Shown piece by piece: positions 32,635-40,898 of a DNA stretch of 64,000 bases (its first letter is position 1; the number at the start of each line of letters is the position of its first letter). A program made the position numbers and the translations under genes. The notes under the pieces are model-generated. The model ran no database searches, was not told the origin of the DNA, and worked only from the letters and a program-made list of their open reading frames with translations. Location of the stretch: the NCBI RefSeq assembly GCF_002803155.1, contig NZ_NNBP01000039.1, positions 1 through 64,000 on the forward strand, written 5' to 3'. This DNA comes from Streptomyces sp. CB02959. Lineage in GTDB: Bacteria; Actinomycetota; Actinomycetes; Streptomycetales; Streptomycetaceae.

Positions 32635-34266
32635 GTGGCGGAACGTCAGGTATCGGGTGAACCGGCCGGGGGCGCCGCAACCGAAGTGCGGACGCAGGAG
32701 CGCCGGTTGCGGCGGGACCTGGGGTTCTGGGGACTGACCGGGATCGGCTTCTCCAACATCGTCGGCTCCGGCTGGCTGTTCGCCGCCATGTACGCCGCAC
32801 AGGTCGCCGGCCCGGCCGCGCTGTTGTCCTGGGTGGGCGCGGGCGTGCTGTGCGGGCTGGTCGCGCTGGTCATGATCGAGTTGGGCGCGTCCCGGCCGGA
32901 GGGCGGCGGCACCGTCCGCTGGCCGCTGTTCGCCAACGGCCGGCTGGTCGGCACGCTCGTCGGCTGGTCGGTGTTGCTGTCGGTCGGCGGCACCGCCGCC
33001 GAGATCAGCGCCATCATGCAGTACACCGCGCACTACCTCCCCGGCCTCTACAACGGCCACACCCTCACCCTCGCCGGGCTGGGCCTGGCCTGCGGCCTGA
33101 GCGTGCTGCTGACCGCGCTGAACTGGTTCGCGGTCCGGCTGTTCGCCCGGCTCAACACCCTGGTCTCGATCTTCAAGATCGCGGTACCGATCGCCACCGT
33201 GCTCGCCCTGATCGCCTCCGGCTGGCACTCCGGACGCCTCACCGACCATGGCGGGTTCGCCCCGTACGGCTATGTCGCCTGCCTGACAGCGCTGGCTGGT
33301 GGCGGCATCGTCTACTCCGTCAACGGCTTCCAGGCCCCGCTGGACTTCTCCGGCGAGACCCGCACCCCCCGACGCACCCTCCCGTGGGCCGTCCTGGCCG
33401 GTATCGGCCTGGCCCTCCTGATGTACCTGGCACTCCAGGTGGCCTACCTGTTCACCGTCCCCGAGAACCTGCTCGGCGGCGGCTGGAAGGGCGTCTCCTT
33501 CGACTCCCCCTTCGGACAACTGGCCCTGATCCTCAACCTCCACTGGCTCTCCAGCCTGCTCTACGCCGACGCGGTGCTCTCGCCCGGCGGCTCGGCCTAC
33601 GTAGGGGTGGCGATCGACGCCCGGCACACCTACGCGCTGGCCAAGAACGGCACCATCCCCCGGTACTTCATGAAGGTCGACGAGGGCTCCGGCATGCCGC
33701 GCCGGGCGCTGGTGATCAACCTCGTCGTGATCGTGCTGTTCCTGCTGCCGTTCGGCGGCTGGCAGGACATCGTCAGCGTGATGGGCGACATGTACCTGCT
33801 GATCTACGCCGCCTCCGCGGTCGCCGTGGCGGTCTTCCGCACCGAGGCCGGCGGCGGCACCGCCGGCTGGGTGCCCGGACTGCGCTGGATCGCCCCGCTG
33901 AGCTTCGTGGTGGCCAGCGAGTTCGTCTACTGGTCGGGCTGGCAGCACCTGCGGCTGGCGCTGCCGCTGGTCCTGGCCGGACTGCTGCTCTTCCTGGGGA
34001 TGCGGCGGCCCGGCGCCCGGGCCGCGGTGGACGACGGCGCCGGACCGCGCCGCCCGCTGGCGGCCGAACTCCGCACCGGCGCCTGGCTGGTGGTCTACCT
34101 CCTCGCGCTCACCGCGCTCTCCTGGCTGGGCACCTTCAAGGGCTCCGGCCACCTGCCCGCCCCGTACGACTCGGTCACCGTCGCCGCCGTTGCGTTGGCG
34201 GTGTTCTTCTGGGCGGTGCGGTCCGGCGTCGGCCAGCTGATCGCGGCCCGGCAGCCCGCCGCCTGA
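32635..34266 (+). CDS. APC-family amino acid permease
   Basis: A 543-aa integral membrane permease. GTG start with GAGGAGG 8 bases upstream. The first helix has the substrate-binding Gly-rich motif GIGFSNIVGSGWLF, and GASRPEGGGTVRWP follows helix 2, both typical of amino acid-polyamine-organocation transporters. About 12-14 hydrophobic segments can be counted from residue 30 to 535. The long C-terminal part, with two extra helices after residue 480, resembles the aspartate/proton-symporter-like subgroup. Substrate cannot be read. It is separated by 66 bp from the phosphatase gene downstream. Confidence 0.9.
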   Translation: MAERQVSGEPAGGAATEVRTQERRLRRDLGFWGLTGIGFSNIVGSGWLFAAMYAAQVAGPAALLSWVGAGVLCGLVALVMIELGASRPEGGGTVRWPLFANGRLVGTLVGWSVLLSVGGTAAEISAIMQYTAHYLPGLYNGHTLTLAGLGLACGLSVLLTALNWFAVRLFARLNTLVSIFKIAVPIATVLALIASGWHSGRLTDHGGFAPYGYVACLTALAGGGIVYSVNGFQAPLDFSGETRTPRRTLPWAVLAGIGLALLMYLALQVAYLFTVPENLLGGGWKGVSFDSPFGQLALILNLHWLSSLLYADAVLSPGGSAYVGVAIDARHTYALAKNGTIPRYFMKVDEGSGMPRRALVINLVVIVLFLLPFGGWQDIVSVMGDMYLLIYAASAVAVAVFRTEAGGGTAGWVPGLRWIAPLSFVVASEFVYWSGWQHLRLALPLVLAGLLLFLGMRRPGARAAVDDGAGPRRPLAAELRTGAWLVVYLLALTALSWLGTFKGSGHLPAPYDSVTVAAVALAVFFWAVRSGVGQLIAARQPAA

Positions 34267-34320
34267 GCCCGCGGCCCGGACCGGCCCCGAGGCCGTCAAG
34301 CGGATGCCGGACCCCCGAAA

Positions 34321-34326
34321 TATGAT
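34321..34326 (+). promoter_or_regulatory. Possible leaderless -10 element
   Basis: TATGAT lies exactly 6 bases before ATG 34333, the spacing expected for a leaderless transcript. There is no usable Shine-Dalgarno. No convincing -35 is present. Confidence 0.45.
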
Positions 34327-34332
34327 GGGGCC

Positions 34333-35166
34333 ATGCTTCGGCGTCGTCCCCCGCGGTCGGCGAGCGCCGACGATCTGCTCACCACGCTCGGGCGGCTGAC
34401 CGCCCAGGCGCGGGAAGGCGCGGAGTTCCAGCGGGCCAGAGTGGAACTGGCCGAGGTCCTGCAGCGCGAGATGCTGCCGGGCGCCCTCCCGGAGCTCCCC
34501 GGTCTGCGCACCGCCGCCACCTACGCCCCCGCCCGGCACGGCCTAGCCATCGGGGGCGACTGGTACGACGGGTTCCCGCTACCGGACGGGTCGCTGGCCT
34601 TCTCGGTCGGTGACGTGCAGGGCCATGACGTCGAGGCCGCCGCGTTCATGGGGCAGATCCGGATCGGGCTGCGGGCCGTCGCCGCGCACGCCGCCGACCC
34701 CGGCGAGGTGCTCAGCCGCGCCAACGACCTGCTCCTCTCCATCGACTGCGAACTCTTCGCGACCTGCACCTTCGTCCGCTTCGACCCGACGACCTGGGAG
34801 CTGACCAGTGCCCGCGCCGGGCACGTCCCCGGCATCTGGGCCACCACCGACCGGCGCTGGGGCCTGGTCGAGGACCCCGGGGGCATCCCGCTCGGCGTGC
34901 TGTCCGGACAGCGGTACCCGGTCACCCGCCGGCGGCTCACCGCGGCGGGTGCGTTCGTACTGTTCACCGACGGGGTGATCGAGGGGCCGTCGTTCCCCAT
35001 CGAGGCCGGACTGGCGCAGGTGGCCCGGCTGGTCCGGGCGAAGGCCGGGGACGATCCGGCCGAGGTCGCCGACGCGGTGATGTGCGTCGCCGAACTGACC
35101 GGCCACACCGACGACGCCGCGGTGATCGTGCTGCGCCACGACGCGGCGCGGCGCGGGGCCGGGTGA
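34333..35166 (+). CDS. SpoIIE/RsbU-type PP2C phosphatase
   Basis: A 277-aa serine phosphatase consisting of a short helical N-terminus (about 1-50, EFQRARVELAEVLQREMLPG) and the PP2C domain. Metal-binding motifs are GGDWYDGF (about 75), GDVQGHDVEAAAFMGQIR (about 95-112), the AGHVPGIW loop and the final GHTDDAAVIVL. Such enzymes dephosphorylate anti-anti-sigma factors to free sigma factors under stress or in development. No sensory domain is present, so input must come from a partner. The gene may be read without a leader. Confidence 0.92.
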   Translation: MLRRRPPRSASADDLLTTLGRLTAQAREGAEFQRARVELAEVLQREMLPGALPELPGLRTAATYAPARHGLAIGGDWYDGFPLPDGSLAFSVGDVQGHDVEAAAFMGQIRIGLRAVAAHAADPGEVLSRANDLLLSIDCELFATCTFVRFDPTTWELTSARAGHVPGIWATTDRRWGLVEDPGGIPLGVLSGQRYPVTRRRLTAAGAFVLFTDGVIEGPSFPIEAGLAQVARLVRAKAGDDPAEVADAVMCVAELTGHTDDAAVIVLRHDAARRGAG

Positions 35167-35220
35167 AGCGCGGACCGGCGGCGCGTGTCGCGTCCGGTGC
35201 CCGGCCACCGGCGTTGTCTG

Positions 35221-36207
35221 ATGACGGGTGTGGTGCGCACCGGGGAAATCCGTCGGCTGGCTCCGGCAGCCCTGGGGAACCTCGCGCTGGCCGCCGTCTA
35301 CTACGGGGCCGCGAAGGTCGGTCTGCTGGAGCAGGTGGTGGTCGCGGGTGCCGTGGTCACCCCGCTGTGGCCGCCCACGGGCATCGCCCTGAGCTTCCTG
35401 CTCCTGCTGGGCCTGCGGATGTGGCCGGGCATCGCCGCCGGCACCCTCCTGGTCATCTCCACCCTCACCAGCCTGGACCTCGCGGGCATCGGCGTCGTGG
35501 CGGGCAACACCGCCGCCCCGGTGTGCGCCTGTCTGATGCTGCGGCACGTCGGCTTCCGCACCGAACTCGACCGGCTGCGCGACGGGGTGGCGCTGGTCGC
35601 CCTCGGCGCCTTCGCCGCGATGCTGATCAGCGCGACGCTGGGCAGCGGCACCCAGGTGCTCACCGGGGCGCTGCCCGCCGGGGACTTCTGGCGCACCTGG
35701 GCCTCCTGGTGGGCCGGCGACGCGATGGGCGTCCTGGTGATCACCCCGCTGGTGCTCGCCTGCCGGACGCTGCGGCCGCCCCGCGGCATCCCCCTCTACC
35801 GGTGGGTCGAGGCCGCCGGACTGCTGGCGTCCGCGGTGCTGGTCTCGCTGGTGATGACCCAGACCCGGCTGTCCCTGCTCTTCCTGGTCTTCCCGGTGAT
35901 CGTGTGGGCGGCGCTGCGGTTCCAGCTGATCGGTGCGGCGCCCTGCGTCCTGGTCATCTCGGTCTTCGCGATCAGCGCGGCGAACGGCGGGCACGGCCCG
36001 TTCGCCGGGCTGAGCCTGCTGGAGACCATGGTCAACCTCCAGGCCCTCAACGCCTCCGCCGCGCTCACCGCGCTGCTGCTGTCGGCGATCGTCACCGAGC
36101 AGAACACCATCCGCCGCCGGATCGAGCAGGTGTGCCGGGAACTCGCCGACGTGGTGGACCGGCTGGCACCGGGGGAGAGCCGGCGCCGCCTGCCGCCGGA
36201 GGGCTGA
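35221..36207 (+). CDS. MASE1-domain membrane protein
   Basis: A 328-aa membrane protein with about 8 hydrophobic segments. The MASE1 sensory-domain signature is visible as VVTPLWPPTGIALSFLLLLG near residue 41 and WRTWASWWAGDAMGVLVITP near 160. Most MASE1 proteins carry kinase, diguanylate cyclase or phosphatase domains at the C-terminus; here there is only a short charged helix (RRRIEQVCRELADVVDRL) after the membrane part. It lies 54 bp after a stand-alone PP2C phosphatase, so the two may form a split sensor-phosphatase. The ATG 35221 was used; GTG 35185 in frame adds 12 residues and neither has a good ribosome-binding site. Confidence 0.85.
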   Translation: MTGVVRTGEIRRLAPAALGNLALAAVYYGAAKVGLLEQVVVAGAVVTPLWPPTGIALSFLLLLGLRMWPGIAAGTLLVISTLTSLDLAGIGVVAGNTAAPVCACLMLRHVGFRTELDRLRDGVALVALGAFAAMLISATLGSGTQVLTGALPAGDFWRTWASWWAGDAMGVLVITPLVLACRTLRPPRGIPLYRWVEAAGLLASAVLVSLVMTQTRLSLLFLVFPVIVWAALRFQLIGAAPCVLVISVFAISAANGGHGPFAGLSLLETMVNLQALNASAALTALLLSAIVTEQNTIRRRIEQVCRELADVVDRLAPGESRRRLPPEG

Positions 36208-36221
36208 CCGGCCGCCCCGCG

Positions 36222-37289
36222 TCAGTCGCCCAGCAGCTCGCCCAGGTCGTAGCCGACCGGTTCCTCCAACTGCGCGTAGGTGCAGCTCTCCGGTGTGCGG
36301 TCGGGCCGCCAGCGGCGGAACTGCGCGGTGTGCCGGAACCGGCTGCCCTCCATGTGGTCGTAGCCCACCTCGCACACCAGCTCCGGGCGCAGCGGCACCC
36401 ATGACAGGTCCTTGCCGCCGCTCCAGCGGCTCGGTCCGCCCGGCATCCGGCGGGCAGCGTGCGCCGCCTCGTCGGCCCAGTCGCCCCAGGGGTGGCCGGC
36501 GGTCTCGTCGCCGGCCGTCCGCAGCGGCGCCAACTCCTCGACCAGGGCGCGCCGCCGAGCCATCGGGAACGAGGCGCACACCCCGACGTGCTGGAGGTGC
36601 CCCGCGTCGTCGTGCAGCCCGAGCAGCAGCGAGCCGACCACCGGCCCGCTCTTGTGCAGCCGGTAGCCGGCGACCACGCAGTCCGCGGTCCGGGCGTGCT
36701 TGACCTTGTACATCGCGCGGTCGCCCGGCCGGTACGGCAGGTCCGGCGGCTTGGCGATCACACCGTCCAGCCCGGCCCCCTCGAACTGCGTGAACCACCG
36801 CTGCGCCAGCTCCCGGTCGGTGGTCGCGGGCGCCGTGTGCACCGGTGCCCGGGCCGGCCGCAGCGCCTCGACCAGGGCTTCCCGGCGGGCCGCCTGCGGT
36901 TCGCCCAGCAGCGACGCGGAGTCCAGTGCCAGCAGGTCGAAGGCGATCAGCGAGGCGGGCGTGCGGGCGGCCAGCGTCCGTACCCGGGAGTCGGCCGGGT
37001 GGATGCGCTCCAGCAGTTCCTCGAAGTGCAGCCGGCCGTCGTGTGCGATCACGATCTCGCCGTCGAGCACACAGCGCGGCGGCAGTTCGGCCCGCGCCGC
37101 CGCGAGCACCTCGGGGAAGTAGCGGTTGAGCGACTTGGTGGTGCGGCTGGCGATCTCGACCTCGTCGCCGTCCCGGAAGACGATGACGCGGAAGCCGTCC
37201 CATTTGGCCTCGTACTGCATGCCGTCGGGGATCTTCGCCACCGGTTTGGCGAGCATGGGGGAGACCGGGGGCATCACGGGCAGGTCCAT
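36222..37289 (-). CDS. ATP-dependent DNA ligase (LigC type)
   Basis: A 355-aa DNA ligase of the short actinobacterial class. The nucleotidyl-transferase motif I is EAKWDGFR, whose Lys is adenylated (about residue 29). Motif III is LIAFDLLALD, motif IV GLDGVIAKP, and motif V MYKVKHARTADCVVAGYR. The OB domain follows to the end. It is divergent from the LigD-polymerase-like gene with 97 bp between starts. Together these carry polymerase and ligase functions used in end joining or related repair. No Ku gene lies in the window. Confidence 0.95.
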   Translation of the reverse strand: MDLPVMPPVSPMLAKPVAKIPDGMQYEAKWDGFRVIVFRDGDEVEIASRTTKSLNRYFPEVLAAARAELPPRCVLDGEIVIAHDGRLHFEELLERIHPADSRVRTLAARTPASLIAFDLLALDSASLLGEPQAARREALVEALRPARAPVHTAPATTDRELAQRWFTQFEGAGLDGVIAKPPDLPYRPGDRAMYKVKHARTADCVVAGYRLHKSGPVVGSLLLGLHDDAGHLQHVGVCASFPMARRRALVEELAPLRTAGDETAGHPWGDWADEAAHAARRMPGGPSRWSGGKDLSWVPLRPELVCEVGYDHMEGSRFRHTAQFRRWRPDRTPESCTYAQLEEPVGYDLGELLGD

Positions 37290-37386
37290 GGTCCCGATCC
37301 TGCGGGCCGCCGCCCGTTCCTGCCCGCCGGGACGGGCCGGTCCGTCCCGGCGGGCGGCGGCTCCCGGCGGAACCTAGCGTGGAGGC

Positions 37387-38400
37387 ATGGCCGGATCCCG
37401 AGCGGTGGAGCTGGAAGTCGCGGGTCGCACGGTGCGCGTGTCGAACCCGGACAAGACGTACTACCCGGAGCGCGGGTTCACCAAGCTGGACGTCGCCCAG
37501 TACTACCTGGCCGTCGCGGACGGCGTACTGCGCGGCCTGCGGGACCGGCCGACCACCATGCAGCGGTTCCCGGACGGCGTAACGGGCGAGTTCTTCTACC
37601 AGAAGCGGGCCCCCAAGGGCCTGCCGGACTGGCTGCCCACCGCCCGGATCACCTTCCCGAGCGGACGGTTCGCGGACGAGATGTGTCCCAACGAACCCGC
37701 CGCCGTGGTCTGGGCGGCCAACCTGGGGTGTCTGACCTTCCACCCCTGGCCGGTCCGGCGCACGGACACCGAGCACCCCGACGAACTGCGGATCGACCTC
37801 GACCCGCAGCCCGGCACCGGCTTCGCCGACGCGGTCACGGTCGCCCATGAGCTGCGCGCGCTGCTGGCCGAGCACGGGCTGCGCGGCTGGCCGAAGACCT
37901 CCGGCGGCCGCGGTGTGCACGTCTACGTGCCGATCTGCCCCAACTGGACGTTCACCGAGGCCAGAAGGGCCGCCATCGCCGTGGCGCGGACCCTGGAGCG
38001 GCGGCTGCCGCGGCTGGTGACCGCCGCCTGGTGGAAAGAGGAACGCGGCGCGAAGGTCTTCGTCGACTACAACCAGATGGCCCGGGACCGCACCATCGCC
38101 TCGCCCTACTCGCTGCGCGCCCGCCCCCGGGCGACGGTCTCCACCCCGCTGCGCTGGGAGGAGCTGTCCGACGCCGCGCCCGAGGACTTCGACCTGCGGA
38201 CCGTACCGCCCCGGTTCGCCGAACTCGGCGACGTCCACGCGGACATGGCGGACCACGCCTTCGGCCTGGAGCCGCTGCTGGAACTGGCCGACCGGTACGC
38301 CGCCGACGAGGGCCTGGGGGACCTGCCGTACCCGCCGGACCACCCGAAGATGCCCGGCGAACCGGCCCGGGTCCAGCCCAGCCGGGCCCGCAGGCACTGA
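37387..38400 (+). CDS. LigD-type DNA repair polymerase/primase domain protein
   Basis: A 337-aa stand-alone polymerase domain of the archaeo-eukaryotic primase superfamily. It opens with the family sequence VSNPDKTYYPERGFTKLDVAQYY. The catalytic Asp pair is in RIDLDPQPG (about residue 140), with SGGRGVHVYVP and FVDYNQMARDRTIASPYSLR as further motifs. No ligase or phosphoesterase domain is attached, unlike full LigD. SD GGAGG lies 5 bases before the ATG. Fill-in synthesis during non-homologous end joining with the divergent LigC is the likely role. Confidence 0.94.
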   Translation: MAGSRAVELEVAGRTVRVSNPDKTYYPERGFTKLDVAQYYLAVADGVLRGLRDRPTTMQRFPDGVTGEFFYQKRAPKGLPDWLPTARITFPSGRFADEMCPNEPAAVVWAANLGCLTFHPWPVRRTDTEHPDELRIDLDPQPGTGFADAVTVAHELRALLAEHGLRGWPKTSGGRGVHVYVPICPNWTFTEARRAAIAVARTLERRLPRLVTAAWWKEERGAKVFVDYNQMARDRTIASPYSLRARPRATVSTPLRWEELSDAAPEDFDLRTVPPRFAELGDVHADMADHAFGLEPLLELADRYAADEGLGDLPYPPDHPKMPGEPARVQPSRARRH

Positions 38401-38562
38401 CCTGATCGGCCCCGCGAGCCTGCTCGGTCAGCGGTCCCGGTGGTGCCCCGATCGGCCCAATTGCGGCGGCCGTTGGAGTGGCCGTGCGCCGTGCCTGCGA
38501 GGAACGCGGCGACGCGAGGTACCCATCACGTGTCCGAGTTCCTGCCACCCAGGAGTAACGCA

Positions 38563-38892
38563 ATGGGTAAGTACATAGGCCGTTCCCTGGCCGCCGCGGC
38601 CCTCGCCGCCGCGACCGTCGTCCCGGTTGCCGGTCTGGCCGAGGCGGCCCCTCAGAGCCAGACTGTTGCGGTGAGCGGCGACCACGGCCGCAGCCACCAC
38701 GGCCGCAACATGCGGCACCACCGGAACGAAGAGTGCCGCTTTTTCGCCTTCGGTCGGTTCGGCAACGAGGGCCGTGAAGGCCACCACGGCAAGAAGGGCC
38801 ACCGCGGGCGTGAGCACCGCGATGGCTGCGAGGGCCGCGAGCTCGGGCTGCTCGGGCGCATCCTCCACGGCCTGTTCGGTTGGTGGTTCTGA
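38563..38892 (+). CDS. Small secreted His/Gly/Arg-rich protein
   Basis: A 109-aa secreted protein. AGGAG precedes ATG 38563. Signal peptide of about 28 residues (RSLAAAALAAATVVPVAGLA, cleavage near AEA-AP). The mature part is rich in His, Gly and Arg (HGRSHHGRNMRHHRNEE, GREGHHGKKGHRGREHRDG) with two Cys (EECRFF and DGCEGRE), and ends in a hydrophobic LLGRILHGLFGWWF. The His-rich region may bind metal. The C-terminal hydrophobic end could associate with membrane. Function unknown. Followed by a 13-bp-stem terminator. Confidence 0.75.
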   Translation: MGKYIGRSLAAAALAAATVVPVAGLAEAAPQSQTVAVSGDHGRSHHGRNMRHHRNEECRFFAFGRFGNEGREGHHGKKGHRGREHRDGCEGRELGLLGRILHGLFGWWF

Positions 38893-38908
38893 CCGTAGGC
38901 AGCCCGGC

Positions 38909-38939
38909 GGGCCGCCGCAGTCGTGTACTGCGGCGGCCC
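38909..38939. terminator. Bidirectional terminator
   Basis: GGGCCGCCGCAGT (38909-38921) and ACTGCGGCGGCCC (38927-38939), perfect 13-bp stem, 5-base loop, between the convergent small secreted protein gene and the acyl-CoA ligase gene. Confidence 0.92.
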
Positions 38940-38984
38940 GTCATCGTCGGCCCGGTGCCGGTGCCCCTTAACGGGCCGGCCGGA

Positions 38985-40529
38985 TCAGGCCGCGGCGCCC
39001 GACTCCTCGGCCTGGCGCCGGAGTTCCTTCTTGTCCGGCTTGCCGGCGTCGGTCAGCGGCAGTGCGTCGACGAAGGTGATCCGGGCCGGTTCGTACATCG
39101 CGCCGCGGACCTCGCGCACCATCGCGCGCAGCTGCTCCGCGTCGACGTCACCGCCGGGGGTCCGCACCACCGTCGCGTGCACCCGCTCCATCCGGTCCGC
39201 GTCGCGGACGCCGTAGACGGCGCTCTGGAGCACCTGCGGGTGCGAGTTCAGCAGGTCCTCCAGCTCGGTGGTGTACACATGGCCGCCGACCACGACGATC
39301 ATGTCCTTGAGCCGGTCGACGATGGTCAAGTAGCCCTCGTCGTCCAGGAATCCGACGTCCCCGGTGTGCAGCCAGCCGTCCCGCAGGACCTCCGCGGTGA
39401 GCTCCGGCTGCTTCCAGTACCCCTGCATGATCATGGCGGAGCGGACGCAGACCTCGCCGTGCTCGCCGGTCGGCAGATCGCGTCCGGACTCGTCGCGGAT
39501 CGCCACCTCGACGGCGGGCAGCACCTTGCCGGCCGAGCGCAGCCGGTCGGGGCGCTCGGGGTCGTGGTCCTCGGGCAGCAGCACGCTGATGCCGCCGGCC
39601 TCGTTCTGGCCGTAGCCCTGCATGAGCACCGGCCCGAACGCCCGGACCGCGTCGGCCAGTCGGGCCGGTGACGCCTGGCAGCCGCCGTAGGTGACCATCC
39701 GCAGGCTGGAGGTGTCGGTGTGCGGCCGGTCTGGGTGGTCCATCAGCTGGTACAGCAGCGGCGGCAGCAGGAACAGCGCGGTGATCCGCTCGCGCTCGAT
39801 GGTGGCGAGGACCTCCTGCGCGTCGAAGTCGTCGAGCAGGACGACGGCGCCGCCGGAGTACAGCATGGTGTCGGCCATGTAGCCGGCCGCGTGGGCGAGG
39901 GTGGTGCAGACCAGCTGCCGGTGCTCCACGCCCTCGTACTCCGGGAGCACGCCCTGGAACCACCGCACCTGCTCGAAGGTGGTGCAGATGCCCTTGGGGT
40001 GGCCGGTGGTGCCGCCGGTGTGGCGGATGGTGCAGATGTCGTCGGGCCGGGCGTCGGCGGCGAACGGCTCGTCGCTCCGGTCGGCGGCCAGCTCCAGCAG
40101 GTCGGTGCCCAGCTTGGCCGGGCCGAGTACCAGGACGTCCGGTACGGGTGCCAACTCGACCAGTTCCGCGGCCCGTTCGACCAGTCGCGGGTCGACGATC
40201 AGGGCGTGCGTCTCGACGTCGCGGACGATCGCGGCCTGGGAGTCGGCGGAGAGCTTGTTGTACAGGTGGTTGACCCGGGCGCCGACGAGGTTGGCGGCGT
40301 AGCGGGCGGCGACGGTCTCGGGGAGGTTGCCGCTCAGCAGGGTGACGGTGGTGCCGCGGGTGACTCCTCGGTCGCGCAGGGCGCGGGCCATCCGCAGGAC
40401 CAGGGTGCGGAACTCGCCGCCGGTGACCCGGCGGCCCTGGTGGACCAGGACCTCGCGGTGCGGGTCGCGGTTAAGTGCATCGAGGTTCTCCTCCACATAT
40501 GTGCGGAACGGCTGGTCGGATATGGGCAT
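38985..40529 (-). CDS. AMP-dependent acyl-CoA synthetase/ligase
   Basis: A 514-aa adenylate-forming enzyme. The ATP/phosphate loop is HTGGTTGHPKG (about residue 175), A5-like YGQNEAGG, and A8-like LHTGDVGFLDDEGYLTIVDR followed by KDMIVVVGGHVYTTELEDLL. The catalytic Lys is in DAGKPDKKELRR near the end. All parts for acid activation and thioester transfer are present. Start ATG 40529 with GGAGG upstream; the frame is open further but the extension is not protein-like. Fatty or aromatic acid substrate cannot be told. An inverted repeat at 40592-40612 is the probable operator. Confidence 0.93.
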   Translation of the reverse strand: MPISDQPFRTYVEENLDALNRDPHREVLVHQGRRVTGGEFRTLVLRMARALRDRGVTRGTTVTLLSGNLPETVAARYAANLVGARVNHLYNKLSADSQAAIVRDVETHALIVDPRLVERAAELVELAPVPDVLVLGPAKLGTDLLELAADRSDEPFAADARPDDICTIRHTGGTTGHPKGICTTFEQVRWFQGVLPEYEGVEHRQLVCTTLAHAAGYMADTMLYSGGAVVLLDDFDAQEVLATIERERITALFLLPPLLYQLMDHPDRPHTDTSSLRMVTYGGCQASPARLADAVRAFGPVLMQGYGQNEAGGISVLLPEDHDPERPDRLRSAGKVLPAVEVAIRDESGRDLPTGEHGEVCVRSAMIMQGYWKQPELTAEVLRDGWLHTGDVGFLDDEGYLTIVDRLKDMIVVVGGHVYTTELEDLLNSHPQVLQSAVYGVRDADRMERVHATVVRTPGGDVDAEQLRAMVREVRGAMYEPARITFVDALPLTDAGKPDKKELRRQAEESGAAA

Positions 40530-40591
40530 TGGGGGAGTCCTCCTGACCCCGGCGGCGTATGGGGGTACGCCGGTGGTGCGACTGACTATTA

Positions 40592-40612
40592 TTGGTTGCC
40601 TCCAGCAACTAA
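40592..40612. promoter_or_regulatory. Inverted-repeat operator candidate before the acyl-CoA ligase
   Basis: TTGGTTGC (40592-40599) - CTCCA - GCAACTAA (40605-40612): 8-bp arms with one mismatch. It lies 63-83 bp upstream of ATG 40529 in a locally AT-rich stretch (actgactattattgg). TetR-type repressors of acyl-CoA genes commonly use such sites. The rest of the 40530-40898 interval shows no gene. Confidence 0.55.
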
Positions 40613-40898
40613 AGTCAGAGTAGTCCCAAGAGATCGACATCTCCAAGTCGGATGCTCCCGCGCGGGCGTTGTCCGGCCATCGCCGAGTGGATCAATATCG
40701 TCAACCCGGTCGCCCGGCCGGGGAAAGGCGGCCCATAATGCTCCATCCGGTGCGGTCCCCGCCTCTGGTGGGACCCGCTCTGCCTGCGGGTCCGTCCGGT
40801 GTCGAGAGATGATGGAGGGCAGCGGCAGCACGGCATGAACCGGCCGTGCACGGAGCGCCACGGCTGTCGGTCAGGAGACCGGCGGAAGGAGTGCCTGG

